From contig DBQC01000021.1 in NCBI GenBank assembly GCA_002305075.1, positions 1 through 26,355 on the forward strand: DNA of 26,355 nucleotides, in the 5' to 3' direction. The stretch is from Ruminococcaceae bacterium UBA1404 (GTDB taxonomy: Bacteria > Bacillota > Clostridia > Oscillospirales > Ruminococcaceae). Under the pieces are notes generated by a model, which worked only from the letters and a program-made list of their open reading frames with translations, ran no database searches and was not told where the DNA came from. This document shows positions 6,887-15,171 of this stretch, one piece after another (position 1 is the stretch's first letter; the number at the start of each line of letters is the position of its first letter). The position numbers and the translations under genes are program-made.

Positions 6887-8143
6887 ATGGCAAAAAACCG
6901 CAAAATAAAGACCTACAAAAAAATCTATCAGGAGAGTAGCGGCCCCTTTTCCTCTCCCCTTGGGGTGGTGGGCATGACGCTGGCTCTCGTGGTGGTGGCT
7001 GTGATAGGCTGGAGCGCCTATGTGCCGGTGCGGGATTTTGTCATGCAGATTGGAGAGGAACCCACGCCGCCCTCCTCCACGGCGGCACCTCCGGTCGGGC
7101 AGAGCATGCCTGGTCAGCCGGACGGCCGACCCGATGGCACCGCTACGCCTGGCGTCTCGGCCCCCGATACACCCCCCCAACCCACCCCCGAGCCCCCCGA
7201 GCCGGTGCGGGCCGTGTTTATGCCGGCCCAGACCGCCTCTGACCTCGGACGGGTGGACGCCTTTTTAGGAGCACTGCCCGCCGGCGTCTACAACACGGTG
7301 GTGGTGGAGCTCAAGGGCAGCACCGGCGCACTCTATTACAAATCCTCGGTGGAGCTGGCCGTGCAGGCCGGGGCGGTTCCGGCCCAGGGGCTGGATGCGG
7401 CGGCGCTGGCCGGCCGGATAAGACAGGCAGGCTACCGGCCGGCGGCGCGGATTCACGCCTTTAGCGACCATATGCTGCCCTCTCTTAAGCGGGAGGCGGC
7501 GATTATGTATATGAACACCGACTGGATGTGGCTGGACAATGCCCCCGAGCTGGGCGGCAAGCCCTGGCTGAACCCCTATTCGGACACGGCCCAGAGCTAC
7601 ATCGTCGAGATTGCCACCGAACTTGCCCGGGGAGGCTTTAGCTATATTGTCGCCGATACGGTGAGCTTTCCCAGCGGTGTGGGCATCGAAAAGGCCGGCT
7701 ATGGCGAGGCCGAGCAGCGCACCAGCCGACAGGCACAGCTTAAAGCCTTTGCTACTCGCCTGTCCGGCGCTGTGGAGACCGCCGGAGGTCGCCTGGTTAT
7801 TTATGTCCCCGCCACTGCGCTTTTTGCGCCGTCCGAGCTGGTCTACGGTGGCAGTGCGCTGGACATCCACGGCGGTATGATGGCCGTGGGTATGATGCCC
7901 GGCACCCTTCAGCCCGATCTTTCCATCGGTGGGCAGACCATAACCGACCCCATGGCCGACCCGGCGGCTACTGTAGCCGCTTTGTTTAGCCTGCTGCCCG
8001 AGGAGGCCCATCCCCGCACTCTCGCCTTCCTTCAGGGATCCGGCGGCGCCGGCCCTGGCTTTGTGGCCGCCCAGATTAAGGGTGTGCCCGCCGCAGCCGG
8101 CGGCTATATGGTCTATAACCCCCAGGGCAGCTACCGTGAGTAG
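6887..8143 (+). CDS. Membrane-anchored glycosyl-hydrolase-like protein (DUF4015 type)
   Basis: The 418-residue protein has a short basic cytoplasmic tail, one membrane helix at about residues 25-48, a Pro/Thr-rich linker to about residue 105, and then an extracytoplasmic domain. That domain resembles the putative glycosyl hydrolase family DUF4015: an early VVVELKG strand, AARIHAFSD, and the WLNPYSDTAQSYIVEIATEL segment followed by GFSYIVADTVSFP. These are TIM-barrel strand motifs of that family. No substrate is known; a cell-wall or exopolysaccharide role is an inference. ATG at 6887 has AAAGGAGTG upstream, and an in-frame reading from 6824 inside rnfA is rejected. It lies 22 bases after rnfA and 44 before deoD, so it is co-transcribed with both. 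Confidence 0.8.
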   Translation: MAKNRKIKTYKKIYQESSGPFSSPLGVVGMTLALVVVAVIGWSAYVPVRDFVMQIGEEPTPPSSTAAPPVGQSMPGQPDGRPDGTATPGVSAPDTPPQPTPEPPEPVRAVFMPAQTASDLGRVDAFLGALPAGVYNTVVVELKGSTGALYYKSSVELAVQAGAVPAQGLDAAALAGRIRQAGYRPAARIHAFSDHMLPSLKREAAIMYMNTDWMWLDNAPELGGKPWLNPYSDTAQSYIVEIATELARGGFSYIVADTVSFPSGVGIEKAGYGEAEQRTSRQAQLKAFATRLSGAVETAGGRLVIYVPATALFAPSELVYGGSALDIHGGMMAVGMMPGTLQPDLSIGGQTITDPMADPAATVAALFSLLPEEAHPRTLAFLQGSGGAGPGFVAAQIKGVPAAAGGYMVYNPQGSYRE

Positions 8144-8187
8144 CTCCCTGCAAGCCTTGTCCACCCCTTAGAAAAGGAGGCTGTATC

Positions 8188-8895
8188 ATGAAGGTGCCAA
8201 CCCCTCACAACGCTGCCATCGCCGGACAAATTGCCCCCACCGTCATCATGCCCGGCGACCCGCTGCGGGCTAAGTTCATTGCCGAAACCTATCTCGAATC
8301 CCCCCACTGTTACAACACCGTGCGGGGAATGCTGGGCTATACCGGCCGGTATAAAGGCCGGGAGGTATCGGTGCAGGGCAGCGGCATGGGCATTCCATCC
8401 ATGGGCATCTATGCTTATGAGCTTTACCACTTTTACGGCGTAGAGCGCATCATCCGGGTGGGCTCGGCCGGCGGCCTTTCTAAGGACATTGGCCTGCGAG
8501 ACATTGTAGCCGCCGTAAGCGCCTCTACAAACTCAAACTTTGCCGCCCAATACGGCCTTAGCGGCTCCATAGCCCCCACCGCCCACTATGACCTGCTGAG
8601 TAGGGCCATGGCCGTAGGGCAGGAGATGGGCATCAAGCTGCACGCCGGCAATGTTTATACCAGCGATGTTTTTTACGACCGCCCCGAGGTGCTGAAGCAA
8701 TGGGCCGATATGGGCGCTCTGGCCGTGGAGATGGAGGCCGCCGGGCTCTATCTCACCGCCATGGCGGCACAAAAAGAGGCGCTGGCGCTGCTCACCATCT
8801 CGGATTTGCCCCTTGCCGGCCAAGGGCTCTCGGCCGAGGACCGCCAGACCACCTTCACCCAAATGATGGAGATTGCGCTATCCCTTGCCGAATAG
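8188..8895 (+). CDS. deoD: Purine nucleoside phosphorylase, DeoD type
   Basis: This cytoplasmic enzyme splits purine (deoxy)nucleosides with phosphate to a free base and (deoxy)ribose 1-phosphate. The 235-residue length and motifs fit the hexameric bacterial class: TPHNAA with H7, the phosphate-binding MPGDPLRAK, GSGMGIPSMGIY, RVGSAGGL, VEMEAAGLYLTA with E181/E183, and the general-acid region TISD with D206. DRQTTF near the end contains the matching arginine. ATG at 8188 has AAAAGGAGG upstream. It starts a nucleoside-salvage block with cdd (29 bases downstream) and pdp, which together recover bases and pentose phosphates; rpe at the head of the same operon continues that carbon route. Confidence 0.96.
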   Translation: MKVPTPHNAAIAGQIAPTVIMPGDPLRAKFIAETYLESPHCYNTVRGMLGYTGRYKGREVSVQGSGMGIPSMGIYAYELYHFYGVERIIRVGSAGGLSKDIGLRDIVAAVSASTNSNFAAQYGLSGSIAPTAHYDLLSRAMAVGQEMGIKLHAGNVYTSDVFYDRPEVLKQWADMGALAVEMEAAGLYLTAMAAQKEALALLTISDLPLAGQGLSAEDRQTTFTQMMEIALSLAE

Positions 8896-8924
8896 CTCAG
8901 TCTCACCGAAAGGCGGATGACAAA

Positions 8925-9332
8925 ATGGACGAGCGCGCACTGATTAAACAGGCCATAGAGGCCCGCACCCGGGCATATTGCCCCTATTCGGGCTTTGCGG
9001 TGGGCGCTGCTCTGCTGGGCGAAAGCGGGCGGGTCTATCTGGGCTGCAATGTGGAAAACGCCTCCTATCCCGCCACAAACTGTGCCGAGCGCACAGCGCT
9101 GTTCCATGCCGTAAGTCAGGGTGAGCGGCAATTTATCGCCCTTGCGCTGGCGGCCGGCAAGCAGGGCGAGGCCCCCTCGGTGGTATCCCCCTGCGGTATA
9201 TGCCTGCAGGCACTTTCCGAATTTGACCGTGGAAATATGGTGTTGCTGCTGGCAGCCGGCCCCGACGATTACCACCGCATCACTTTGGCTCAGCTATTGC
9301 CCCACCGTTTTGGCAGCGCCCAGCTCAAATAA
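8925..9332 (+). CDS. cdd: Cytidine deaminase
   Basis: This 135-residue enzyme deaminates cytidine and deoxycytidine to uridine and deoxyuridine, feeding the downstream pyrimidine phosphorylase. It is a standard small homotetrameric cytidine deaminase: YCPYSGFAVGAAL at the N-terminus, GCNVENASYPATNCAER with zinc ligand C53 and catalytic E55, and SPCGICLQAL with zinc ligands C90 and C93. ATG at 8925 is preceded by AAAGGCGG. An in-frame extension back to 8700 overlaps deoD and is rejected. The stop lies 11 bases before pdp. Confidence 0.96.
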   Translation: MDERALIKQAIEARTRAYCPYSGFAVGAALLGESGRVYLGCNVENASYPATNCAERTALFHAVSQGERQFIALALAAGKQGEAPSVVSPCGICLQALSEFDRGNMVLLLAAGPDDYHRITLAQLLPHRFGSAQLK

Positions 9333-9343
9333 GGAGGTGCGCC

Positions 9344-10651
9344 ATGCCCACCATGTACAGCATCCTTGCTAAAAAGCGTGCCGGCCTTCCCCTTTCGGGG
9401 GAGGAGATCGGCTTTTTCGTGGCCGGTGTATCCGACGGCACGATTCCCGACTATCAGACCTCGGCGCTGCTTATGGCTATTTGCATCCTGGGTCTCTCCC
9501 CCGAGGAGACCACCCGCCTTACTTTGGCCATGGCCGATTCGGGCGAGCGGACCGACTTATCCGGCATCCCCGGAGTTAAGGTGGACAAGCACTCCACCGG
9601 CGGGGTAGGGGACAAGACCACCCTTATCACCGCCCCCGTCGTGGCGGCCTGCGGCGTGCCGGTGGCCAAAATGAGCGGCCGTGGGCTGGGCTTTACCGGC
9701 GGCACCATCGATAAGTTAGAGGCCATCCCTGGTCTGAGTACCAACCTCACCCTAGAGGGATTTAAGGCACAGGTGCAGAAAATCGGCCTTGCCCTCGCCG
9801 CCCAAACCGGCAACCTTGCCCCGGCGGACAAGGCTCTTTATGCGCTGCGGGATCTCACCGCCACGGTAGATTCCATCCCCCTTATCGCCTCGAGCGTCAT
9901 GAGCAAGAAGCTGGCGGCTGGCGCAGATAAAATCCTGCTCGATGTCAAGGTGGGGGCCGGGGCCTTCATGCCTACCATAGAGCAGGCCGAGGAGCTGGCC
10001 CGCTGCATGGTGGACATTGGCCGTCTGGCTGGTCGGCCGGTGGTGGCCCTCATCACCGATATGGAGGCACCTCTGGGCCGTGCCGTGGGCAACAGCCTTG
10101 AGGTGGAGGAGGCCATCGATGTCCTAAAGGGCCGCGGCCCCGCGGACATCACCGAGCTCTCGCTGACACTGGCTGCGCACATGGTGGCCATGGCCACAGG
10201 CGACAGGCCCGACCACTGCCGTGTGCGCTGTGAAAAAGCCCTGTCCGACGGCAGCGCCCTTATCAAGCTGGCTGAGATGGTAGGGGCCCAGGGAGGCGAC
10301 CCCCGCTATATCACCGAAGACGGCTACTTAGCCAAGGCACCCATCATCCGGCCATTTATGGCCACAGACAGCGGCTATATCACCAGGCTTGATGCCCGTC
10401 TGGTAGGTGAAGCCTCCATGCTCTTAGGGGCCGGACGCACCCGGAAGGACCAGGCCATCGACCCCACAGCCGGTTTGGTGCTGCTTAATAAGCCGGGAGA
10501 TGCGGTACAGGCCGGTCAGCCGGTCTGCCTGTTACACACTTCCCACAACCACAATCTATCCGCCGCACTGAAAGTTCTGAGCCGGGCCGTGTCCATCGGC
10601 GACACACCGCCGACACCCCGTCCGCTTATCCACACCGAAATAAGCGCTTAG
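9344..10651 (+). CDS. pdp: Pyrimidine-nucleoside phosphorylase
   Basis: This enzyme cleaves uridine, deoxyuridine and thymidine with phosphate to the base and (deoxy)ribose 1-phosphate. The 435-residue protein carries the family signature SGRGLGFTGGTIDKLEAIPG, the phosphate loop VDKHSTGGVGDKTT, SIPLIASSVMSKKLAAG, and the DVKVGAGAFM segment. It resembles Bacillus Pdp more than enterobacterial DeoA, though the two specificities are hard to separate by eye. ATG at 9344 has AAGGAGGTG just upstream; a second ATG three codons later is possible. It is the last gene of the salvage block, and the acyltransferase gene follows after 50 bases with no terminator between. Confidence 0.94.
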   Translation: MPTMYSILAKKRAGLPLSGEEIGFFVAGVSDGTIPDYQTSALLMAICILGLSPEETTRLTLAMADSGERTDLSGIPGVKVDKHSTGGVGDKTTLITAPVVAACGVPVAKMSGRGLGFTGGTIDKLEAIPGLSTNLTLEGFKAQVQKIGLALAAQTGNLAPADKALYALRDLTATVDSIPLIASSVMSKKLAAGADKILLDVKVGAGAFMPTIEQAEELARCMVDIGRLAGRPVVALITDMEAPLGRAVGNSLEVEEAIDVLKGRGPADITELSLTLAAHMVAMATGDRPDHCRVRCEKALSDGSALIKLAEMVGAQGGDPRYITEDGYLAKAPIIRPFMATDSGYITRLDARLVGEASMLLGAGRTRKDQAIDPTAGLVLLNKPGDAVQAGQPVCLLHTSHNHNLSAALKVLSRAVSIGDTPPTPRPLIHTEISA

Positions 10652-10701
10652 CTCTTTTAGCTTAACATAAAGAAATACGCCGATAAGCCGCGAGGTCACC
10701 C

Positions 10702-12114
10702 ATGATTTTTGCCGACCTGTTCTTCATCTACATCTTCCTACCGCTTAATATTTTGTTCTACTATCTGTTTAAGAACCGCACCTACCGCAACCTTGTGCTG
10801 GTGGCTTTTTCGCTGTTCTTTTATGCATGGGGCGAGCCGGTGCTGGTGATGCTGATGATTTTTACCGCCACCCTTAACTGCATGATGGGCCTTGTGATTG
10901 CCGACGCTAAAACCCAAAGCATCAAGCGTTTGGGGCTTATTGTGGCGGTGATAATCAGTCTTGGGCTGTTTGTGATATTTAAGTACACCGGTTTTATTAT
11001 ACAGAACCTAAACGATCTGTTTGGCCTCATGCTGCCCATACCCAACATAGCGCTGCCCATCGGCATCTCCTTTTACACCTTTCAGGCGCTCTCTTACACC
11101 ATCGATGTCTACCGGGGTGATGTCCAGGCTCAGCGTTCACCCCTGAAGTTTCTTATGTACATCTCCCTTTACACCCAGTTGGTGGCCGGACCCATTGTGC
11201 GCTACAGCGATATTGACAACGAGGTGGATGTGCGCCACGAGAATTTGGCCGACATCAGCAGCGGTCTTACCCGTTTTTGCATTGGGCTTACCAAAAAAGT
11301 GGTGGTGGCCAATACCGCAGGACGGCTATCGGCTCCGTTGTTAGATGGCGACCTTGCCGCCCAGACCACCCTTGGGGCTTGGTTTGGCATATGTCTTTAT
11401 GCACTGCAAATTTATTACGACTTTTCGGGCTATTCCGATATGGCCATAGGTCTTGGCAATGTGTTTGGTTTTAAGTTTCCCGAGAACTTTATCTACCCCT
11501 ATATCTCCAGGTCGGCCACCGAGTTTTGGCGTCGCTGGCACACTTCGCTGGGCACATTTTTTAGAGACTATCTTTATATCCCTCTTGGGGGCAACCGCAA
11601 AAAGTGGGTTCGCAATCTGGCTATCACATGGTTTGCCACCGGGTTATGGCACGGTGCCTCGTGGAGCTTTGTTATATGGGGGCTATATTTTGGGCTGCTT
11701 ATTTTCCTAGAGCGACTGTTTGTGCTGGACATATTAAAAACCCTGCCCGATTTTGTCTCCCATGTTTATCTGCTTTTTACGGTGCTCATAGGTTGGGTGC
11801 TGTTCTATTATACCGACATGGCTCGGCTGGGCACCTTTATCGGCCTGCTGTTTGGGCGGGGTGGAGCCGGGCTCTACAACACCGAGGTGCTTATCCTCGT
11901 CGCCAGCAACCTGTGGTGGTTTATAGCCTCCATAGCCTTTTGTGCACCGCTGGTACCAAGCTTTAAAAAGGCCCTGCAAAGACTGTCGGTCAGTCGGGTA
12001 GGCCAGGCTGCGGTGATGGTGGGCCAGCCGGTGCTGGGTTTGCTACTGCTGGCTTTGTGCACGGCGCTGTTGGTGGGCCAGAGCTACAATCCCTTCCTCT
12101 ATTACAAATTTTAG
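10702..12114 (+). CDS. MBOAT-family membrane O-acyltransferase (AlgI/DltB-like)
   Basis: This 470-residue protein has about ten or more membrane segments and belongs to the membrane-bound O-acyltransferase family. Such proteins pass acyl groups, often acetyl, across the membrane to a cell-envelope polymer. The AlgI-like core is clear: GISFYTFQALSYTIDVYRG, QLVAGPIVRY, YYDFSGYSDMAIGLG, FWRRWHTSLGTFFRDYLYIP with H280, and ATGLWHGASWSF with the invariant catalytic H317. The acceptor cannot be read from sequence. ATG at 10702 has GAGGT upstream. The next gene is a DHHW protein, the usual extracytoplasmic partner of such transferases. Confidence 0.93.
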   Translation: MIFADLFFIYIFLPLNILFYYLFKNRTYRNLVLVAFSLFFYAWGEPVLVMLMIFTATLNCMMGLVIADAKTQSIKRLGLIVAVIISLGLFVIFKYTGFIIQNLNDLFGLMLPIPNIALPIGISFYTFQALSYTIDVYRGDVQAQRSPLKFLMYISLYTQLVAGPIVRYSDIDNEVDVRHENLADISSGLTRFCIGLTKKVVVANTAGRLSAPLLDGDLAAQTTLGAWFGICLYALQIYYDFSGYSDMAIGLGNVFGFKFPENFIYPYISRSATEFWRRWHTSLGTFFRDYLYIPLGGNRKKWVRNLAITWFATGLWHGASWSFVIWGLYFGLLIFLERLFVLDILKTLPDFVSHVYLLFTVLIGWVLFYYTDMARLGTFIGLLFGRGGAGLYNTEVLILVASNLWWFIASIAFCAPLVPSFKKALQRLSVSRVGQAAVMVGQPVLGLLLLALCTALLVGQSYNPFLYYKF

Positions 12115-12132
12115 CAAAGGGGGTATGCGTTG

Positions 12133-13623
12133 ATGAAGCCACAATCCCAAAATCACGATGATATGGCCGAGAGGGCCGGCTTTATCAATACCGCAGCCCT
12201 AGCCTGTTTTTTGGTGGTATTTGGGGCCTTGTCGGTGTTGCTGCCCAAACCCGCCTATTCGGAGCAGGAAAAGCGTGACCTTGCCGCCCTGCCCAATCTC
12301 ACCATAGAGACGCTGCGAGACGGCAGCTATTTTAAAGATTTATCGCTTTTTTATGCCGACACCTTTCCGGGCAGAGACCGCTTTGTGCAGATGGCGGGCA
12401 TTGCTCAGGAGGCGGCGGGTATTGCCTACGACGGCATGACCTTCCATCAGGCTGCCGAACCCACACCGACCATTCCCGAAGAACCGGCCTTTACCGAGCT
12501 GCCTGAGGAGCCCCCTGTCCAAGCCGACCCCTCTGCTTCCACACCGGCGCTGCCCACGGCGCCCGGAAACAACGAGGAGGAGGACACCGCTCCCGAGCGG
12601 GCCGGTCCCATCATCATTTACCAAAACAAGGGCTACCAGCTCTTTGGCGGCCTGCCTTCTATGGGCAGCCAGTACGCCAAAATGGTCAACGCCTACCGGT
12701 CGGCTTTAGGGGAGGGCGTGCAGCTTTACAACCTTGTGGTGCCCTCGGCCATCGCCTTTGGGTTGCCCGAAAGGCACCAGAGCGTCACCACTCCCGAGCA
12801 TCCGCGCATCAAGGCCATTTACGAGCAGTTAGACCCCGGTATCATCGCCGTGGATGTCTACGAAAGCTTTGAGAGGCACAAAAATGAATATCTCTACTTT
12901 GGCACCGACCACCACTGGACGGTTTATGGTGCCTATCTGGCCTATACCGATTTCATTCGGGCCGCTGGCATGGAGCCTGTGCCCATCGAGACAATGGAAA
13001 AGCGCACTTTGGGCTACGAGTTTTACGGCACCTACTACAGCCAAACTCAGGACAGCAAGCTGCGCCGCTACCCCGACACGGTGGACTATTTTATGATAGA
13101 CACCCCCTACACGGCCCTTTTCTACCAGCGGGGCAGCCCCTACTATGGATATCCCATGCCTTTGCTGGCCGAGTACGCACAGGGGGTCAACGGCTACTCG
13201 GTATTCCTCCACGGCGACTTCCCGCTCATTAAAGTTACTACAAACATCCAAAATGGCCGCCGCATTCTTATCACCAAAGAGTCCTTTGGCAACGCCTTTG
13301 CACCTTTCCTTGTCAACCACTACGAGCAGGTGCTCATTGTGGACGAGCGCTACCTCGAGGTGGGCCTTGTCCAGCTCGTGCGGGATCACGGTATCAACGA
13401 GGTGCTTATACTCAACAACATCTTTGCGGCTCACACGCCTTATCACATCAACCGCCTTGGACAGATTCTCTATCAGGTCTACACTCCGCCGGTGGTGGAG
13501 GAGCCATCTGCCGAGGAAATCGAGCCGGCTGACGATCCTATCGACCCAGCCACTCAGCCAGCCCCTCCCGCCGAGGCTGAGCAGCCCGATCAGCCGGCCC
13601 CCGCCGGCGAGGTTATCCCATGA
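12133..13623 (+). CDS. DHHW-family extracytoplasmic protein (AlgJ/AlgX-like partner of the acyltransferase)
   Basis: This 496-residue protein has an N-terminal membrane anchor (about residues 17-37) followed by the family start YSEQEKRDLAALP. Its GTDHHWTVYGAY motif places D259-H260-H261-W262 as the name-giving residues of the DHHW family, which is related to SGNH-type acetyl hydrolases/transferases that finish O-acetylation outside the cell. A low-complexity Pro/Glu insert at about residues 113-160 and an acidic proline-rich tail from about residue 455 are probably flexible. ATG at 12133 is chosen; an in-frame TTG one codon earlier is equally close to AAAGGGGG. The stop overlaps the next start as ATGA, so the downstream lipoprotein is translationally coupled. 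Confidence 0.88.
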   Translation: MKPQSQNHDDMAERAGFINTAALACFLVVFGALSVLLPKPAYSEQEKRDLAALPNLTIETLRDGSYFKDLSLFYADTFPGRDRFVQMAGIAQEAAGIAYDGMTFHQAAEPTPTIPEEPAFTELPEEPPVQADPSASTPALPTAPGNNEEEDTAPERAGPIIIYQNKGYQLFGGLPSMGSQYAKMVNAYRSALGEGVQLYNLVVPSAIAFGLPERHQSVTTPEHPRIKAIYEQLDPGIIAVDVYESFERHKNEYLYFGTDHHWTVYGAYLAYTDFIRAAGMEPVPIETMEKRTLGYEFYGTYYSQTQDSKLRRYPDTVDYFMIDTPYTALFYQRGSPYYGYPMPLLAEYAQGVNGYSVFLHGDFPLIKVTTNIQNGRRILITKESFGNAFAPFLVNHYEQVLIVDERYLEVGLVQLVRDHGINEVLILNNIFAAHTPYHINRLGQILYQVYTPPVVEEPSAEEIEPADDPIDPATQPAPPAEAEQPDQPAPAGEVIP

Positions 13624-14633
13624 GCCGGGGGGGCAGAGCGGGCCTTGCGGCCCTTGGTCTGCTGCTTGTTTTAGGGTTGGCATCCTGTGCCGCTGCACCT
13701 GAGGATCCGTCCGACCGCATTTTGACCCTCTGCCTTGAGCCGGACGCCGGGCAGATTGCCGCCGACACGGCCCGGCAGCTCTCCGAAAAGCTCGAGGCGC
13801 TGTCGGGGGGCAGGCTTACCCTATTGGTGAAAGAGGAGGCCGAGGTGCTCGATGCCATGCTGCGGGCCGGCTACGATCTCTATCTTATCACCAACCGCAC
13901 CGCCGCCGAGGGGTTAGAGGACTACGGGCTGTTTAGCTCACCCTATTTTTTCGAGGACTACGACCATCTCTCCATGGCATTAGGCTCAAAGCGGCTGCGA
14001 GATTATCTTGCACCCCGCACCCGGGCTGCGTTGGGGGTGGAGCCCATGGCGGCCTTTTACAACGGCAGCCGGGTGTTTATTCAGGCCGCCGAACCGCCGG
14101 CGGCGAGCTATGCCGACCTTATTGCCCGCAGCCCGGCTTTACTCACAACGCCGCTGGGCATCTTTGAGGATTTGCTCCCCGGGGGGCGGGTGTTGGAGGA
14201 GGAGCGGCTGATTGACGACTTTGCCCGCAGGCGTACCCGGCTGATAGATTTTGACCTTTTGCGGCTGGATGCGCTCCGCTACCCCGAAGGGGTGGACAGC
14301 CTCTATTTGGTGCAAGACTTTCATCAGGCGGATATGAACTGGCTTATGCTGGCCACCGAGGGCAGCGCCGACACCGAGCCGCTCAGCGACCACGAGCTGG
14401 CCTTGCTCTCCGAGGCGGTGGCCTACGCCCTAGCCTATCACGACCGCGCCGCGCTCGAGACCGAGCAGCAGCAAATAGACGCCTTTGGTGCACGCTTTAG
14501 CGAGAGCCGCATCACCGGCGGGGGCAGGGTAGCCGGCGACTTTCGTGCCGCCATTCGGGCCATGCCCAAGTACCAGAACCTCTGGAATTGGGAGACCTAT
14601 GATATGCTGCGGGCCATCGGCCTCAGCGGCTAA
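13620..14633 (+). CDS. DctP-like (TRAP-type) substrate-binding lipoprotein, orphan
   Basis: The 337-residue protein begins with a lipoprotein signal peptide: basic start, hydrophobic stretch LGLLLVLGL and lipobox LASC with lipidated C23. The mature part reads like a TRAP-transporter solute receptor of the DctP family: an early SEKLEALSGGRLTLLV strand, a YFFEDYDHL segment, SRVFIQ, and a final AMPKYQNLWNWETYDML. No DctQ or DctM permease gene is nearby. Its ATGA overlap with the DHHW gene ties it to the acylation genes, so it may bind a ligand for that system instead of serving transport. The family call is moderate because identity to DctP seems low. Confidence 0.68.
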   Translation: MSRGGRAGLAALGLLLVLGLASCAAAPEDPSDRILTLCLEPDAGQIAADTARQLSEKLEALSGGRLTLLVKEEAEVLDAMLRAGYDLYLITNRTAAEGLEDYGLFSSPYFFEDYDHLSMALGSKRLRDYLAPRTRAALGVEPMAAFYNGSRVFIQAAEPPAASYADLIARSPALLTTPLGIFEDLLPGGRVLEEERLIDDFARRRTRLIDFDLLRLDALRYPEGVDSLYLVQDFHQADMNWLMLATEGSADTEPLSDHELALLSEAVAYALAYHDRAALETEQQQIDAFGARFSESRITGGGRVAGDFRAAIRAMPKYQNLWNWETYDMLRAIGLSG

Positions 14634-14643
14634 TTGCATTAAT

Positions 14644-14678
14644 ACACAGCCCCCGCCATCCGGCGGGGGCTGTGTTTT
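14644..14678 (+). terminator. Strong terminator of the 12-gene operon
   Basis: A perfect 14-bp stem (14644-14657 and 14662-14675, core CAGCCCCCGCC) with a 4-base loop is followed by TTTT. It lies 10 bases after the lipoprotein stop. Confidence 0.9.
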
Positions 14679-14691
14679 GCATAGGTGCTGT

Positions 14692-15003
14692 CTAATTGGT
14701 GGAGAGATCGATGCCTAAAAAGGGAACCTCGAAGGCCTTGTTGATCAGCCGCTGCTTGAGAATGGAGTCGAGCAAATCGGCGGTGGTAGAAAACAGGTTG
14801 AGCAAAGTCTGCAGCTCGTCGATGGACTTATCCCGACTCACCGTAATGGCAATGGCGGCTGCAGCCAACACCAGCTCTTCGGGACTGGCCGGCGCGCGAC
14901 GGCGTCCGCGGCGGCCGTCGCCACCGTGCTTTCCATCCTCACCGCAATCAGCATGATGCTCTGCAGCGGTCTCTTCAATATTGTCTTTGTCCAACCTATC
15001 CAT
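14692..15003 (-). CDS. Small conserved-type hypothetical protein
   Basis: I do not recognise a named family with certainty. The 103-residue protein has a charged, His/Arg-rich N-terminal third (around HHADCGEDGKHGGDGRRGRR). A helical region follows, PEELVLAAAAIAITVSRDKS then IDELQTLLNLFSTTADLLDS. This pattern of an Ala-rich helix followed by a DELxxLxNxF helix resembles short proteins I recall from clostridia, always of unknown function. No signal peptide is seen. Several in-frame ATGs lie at the start. The one at 15003 has GAGG six bases upstream and is preferred over 15009 and 15015. It is convergent with the long plus-strand operon and monocistronic. Confidence 0.68.
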   Translation of the reverse strand: MDRLDKDNIEETAAEHHADCGEDGKHGGDGRRGRRRAPASPEELVLAAAAIAITVSRDKSIDELQTLLNLFSTTADLLDSILKQRLINKAFEVPFLGIDLSTN

Positions 15004-15100
15004 ATCCATCCTCATTTATCTACCGTATTCATGCACAGTCTATGCGTAAGGCATGGGCAACATACACGAAAAGGCCTCTGAAAGATAGGAGATAGTGCCC

Positions 15101-15129
15101 TTGACGCAGAGGCAATAGCTGGGTATGAT
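15101..15129 (+). promoter_or_regulatory. Promoter for the M20 amidohydrolase gene
   Basis: TTGACG at 15101-15106 and TATGAT at 15124-15129 have a 17-base spacer, 43 bases before the start codon. An inverted repeat GCCTCTG/CAGAGGC (15074-15080 and 15107-15113) flanks the -35 box and could be an operator. Confidence 0.75.
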
Positions 15130-15171
15130 GTTGATAAACAGCCAAAAACCCTTTGAGATGATGGAGGACAC

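Noticed and set aside
7265..8164. Long minus-strand frame of 299 codons
   Set aside because: It is antisense to the well-supported DUF4015-type gene. The product is low-complexity Gly/His-rich with no family motif and no ribosome binding site.
12829..13698. Minus-strand frame of 289 codons
   Set aside because: It lies antisense to the DHHW gene. GC-rich codon bias alone keeps the reverse frame open, and no protein family is recognisable.
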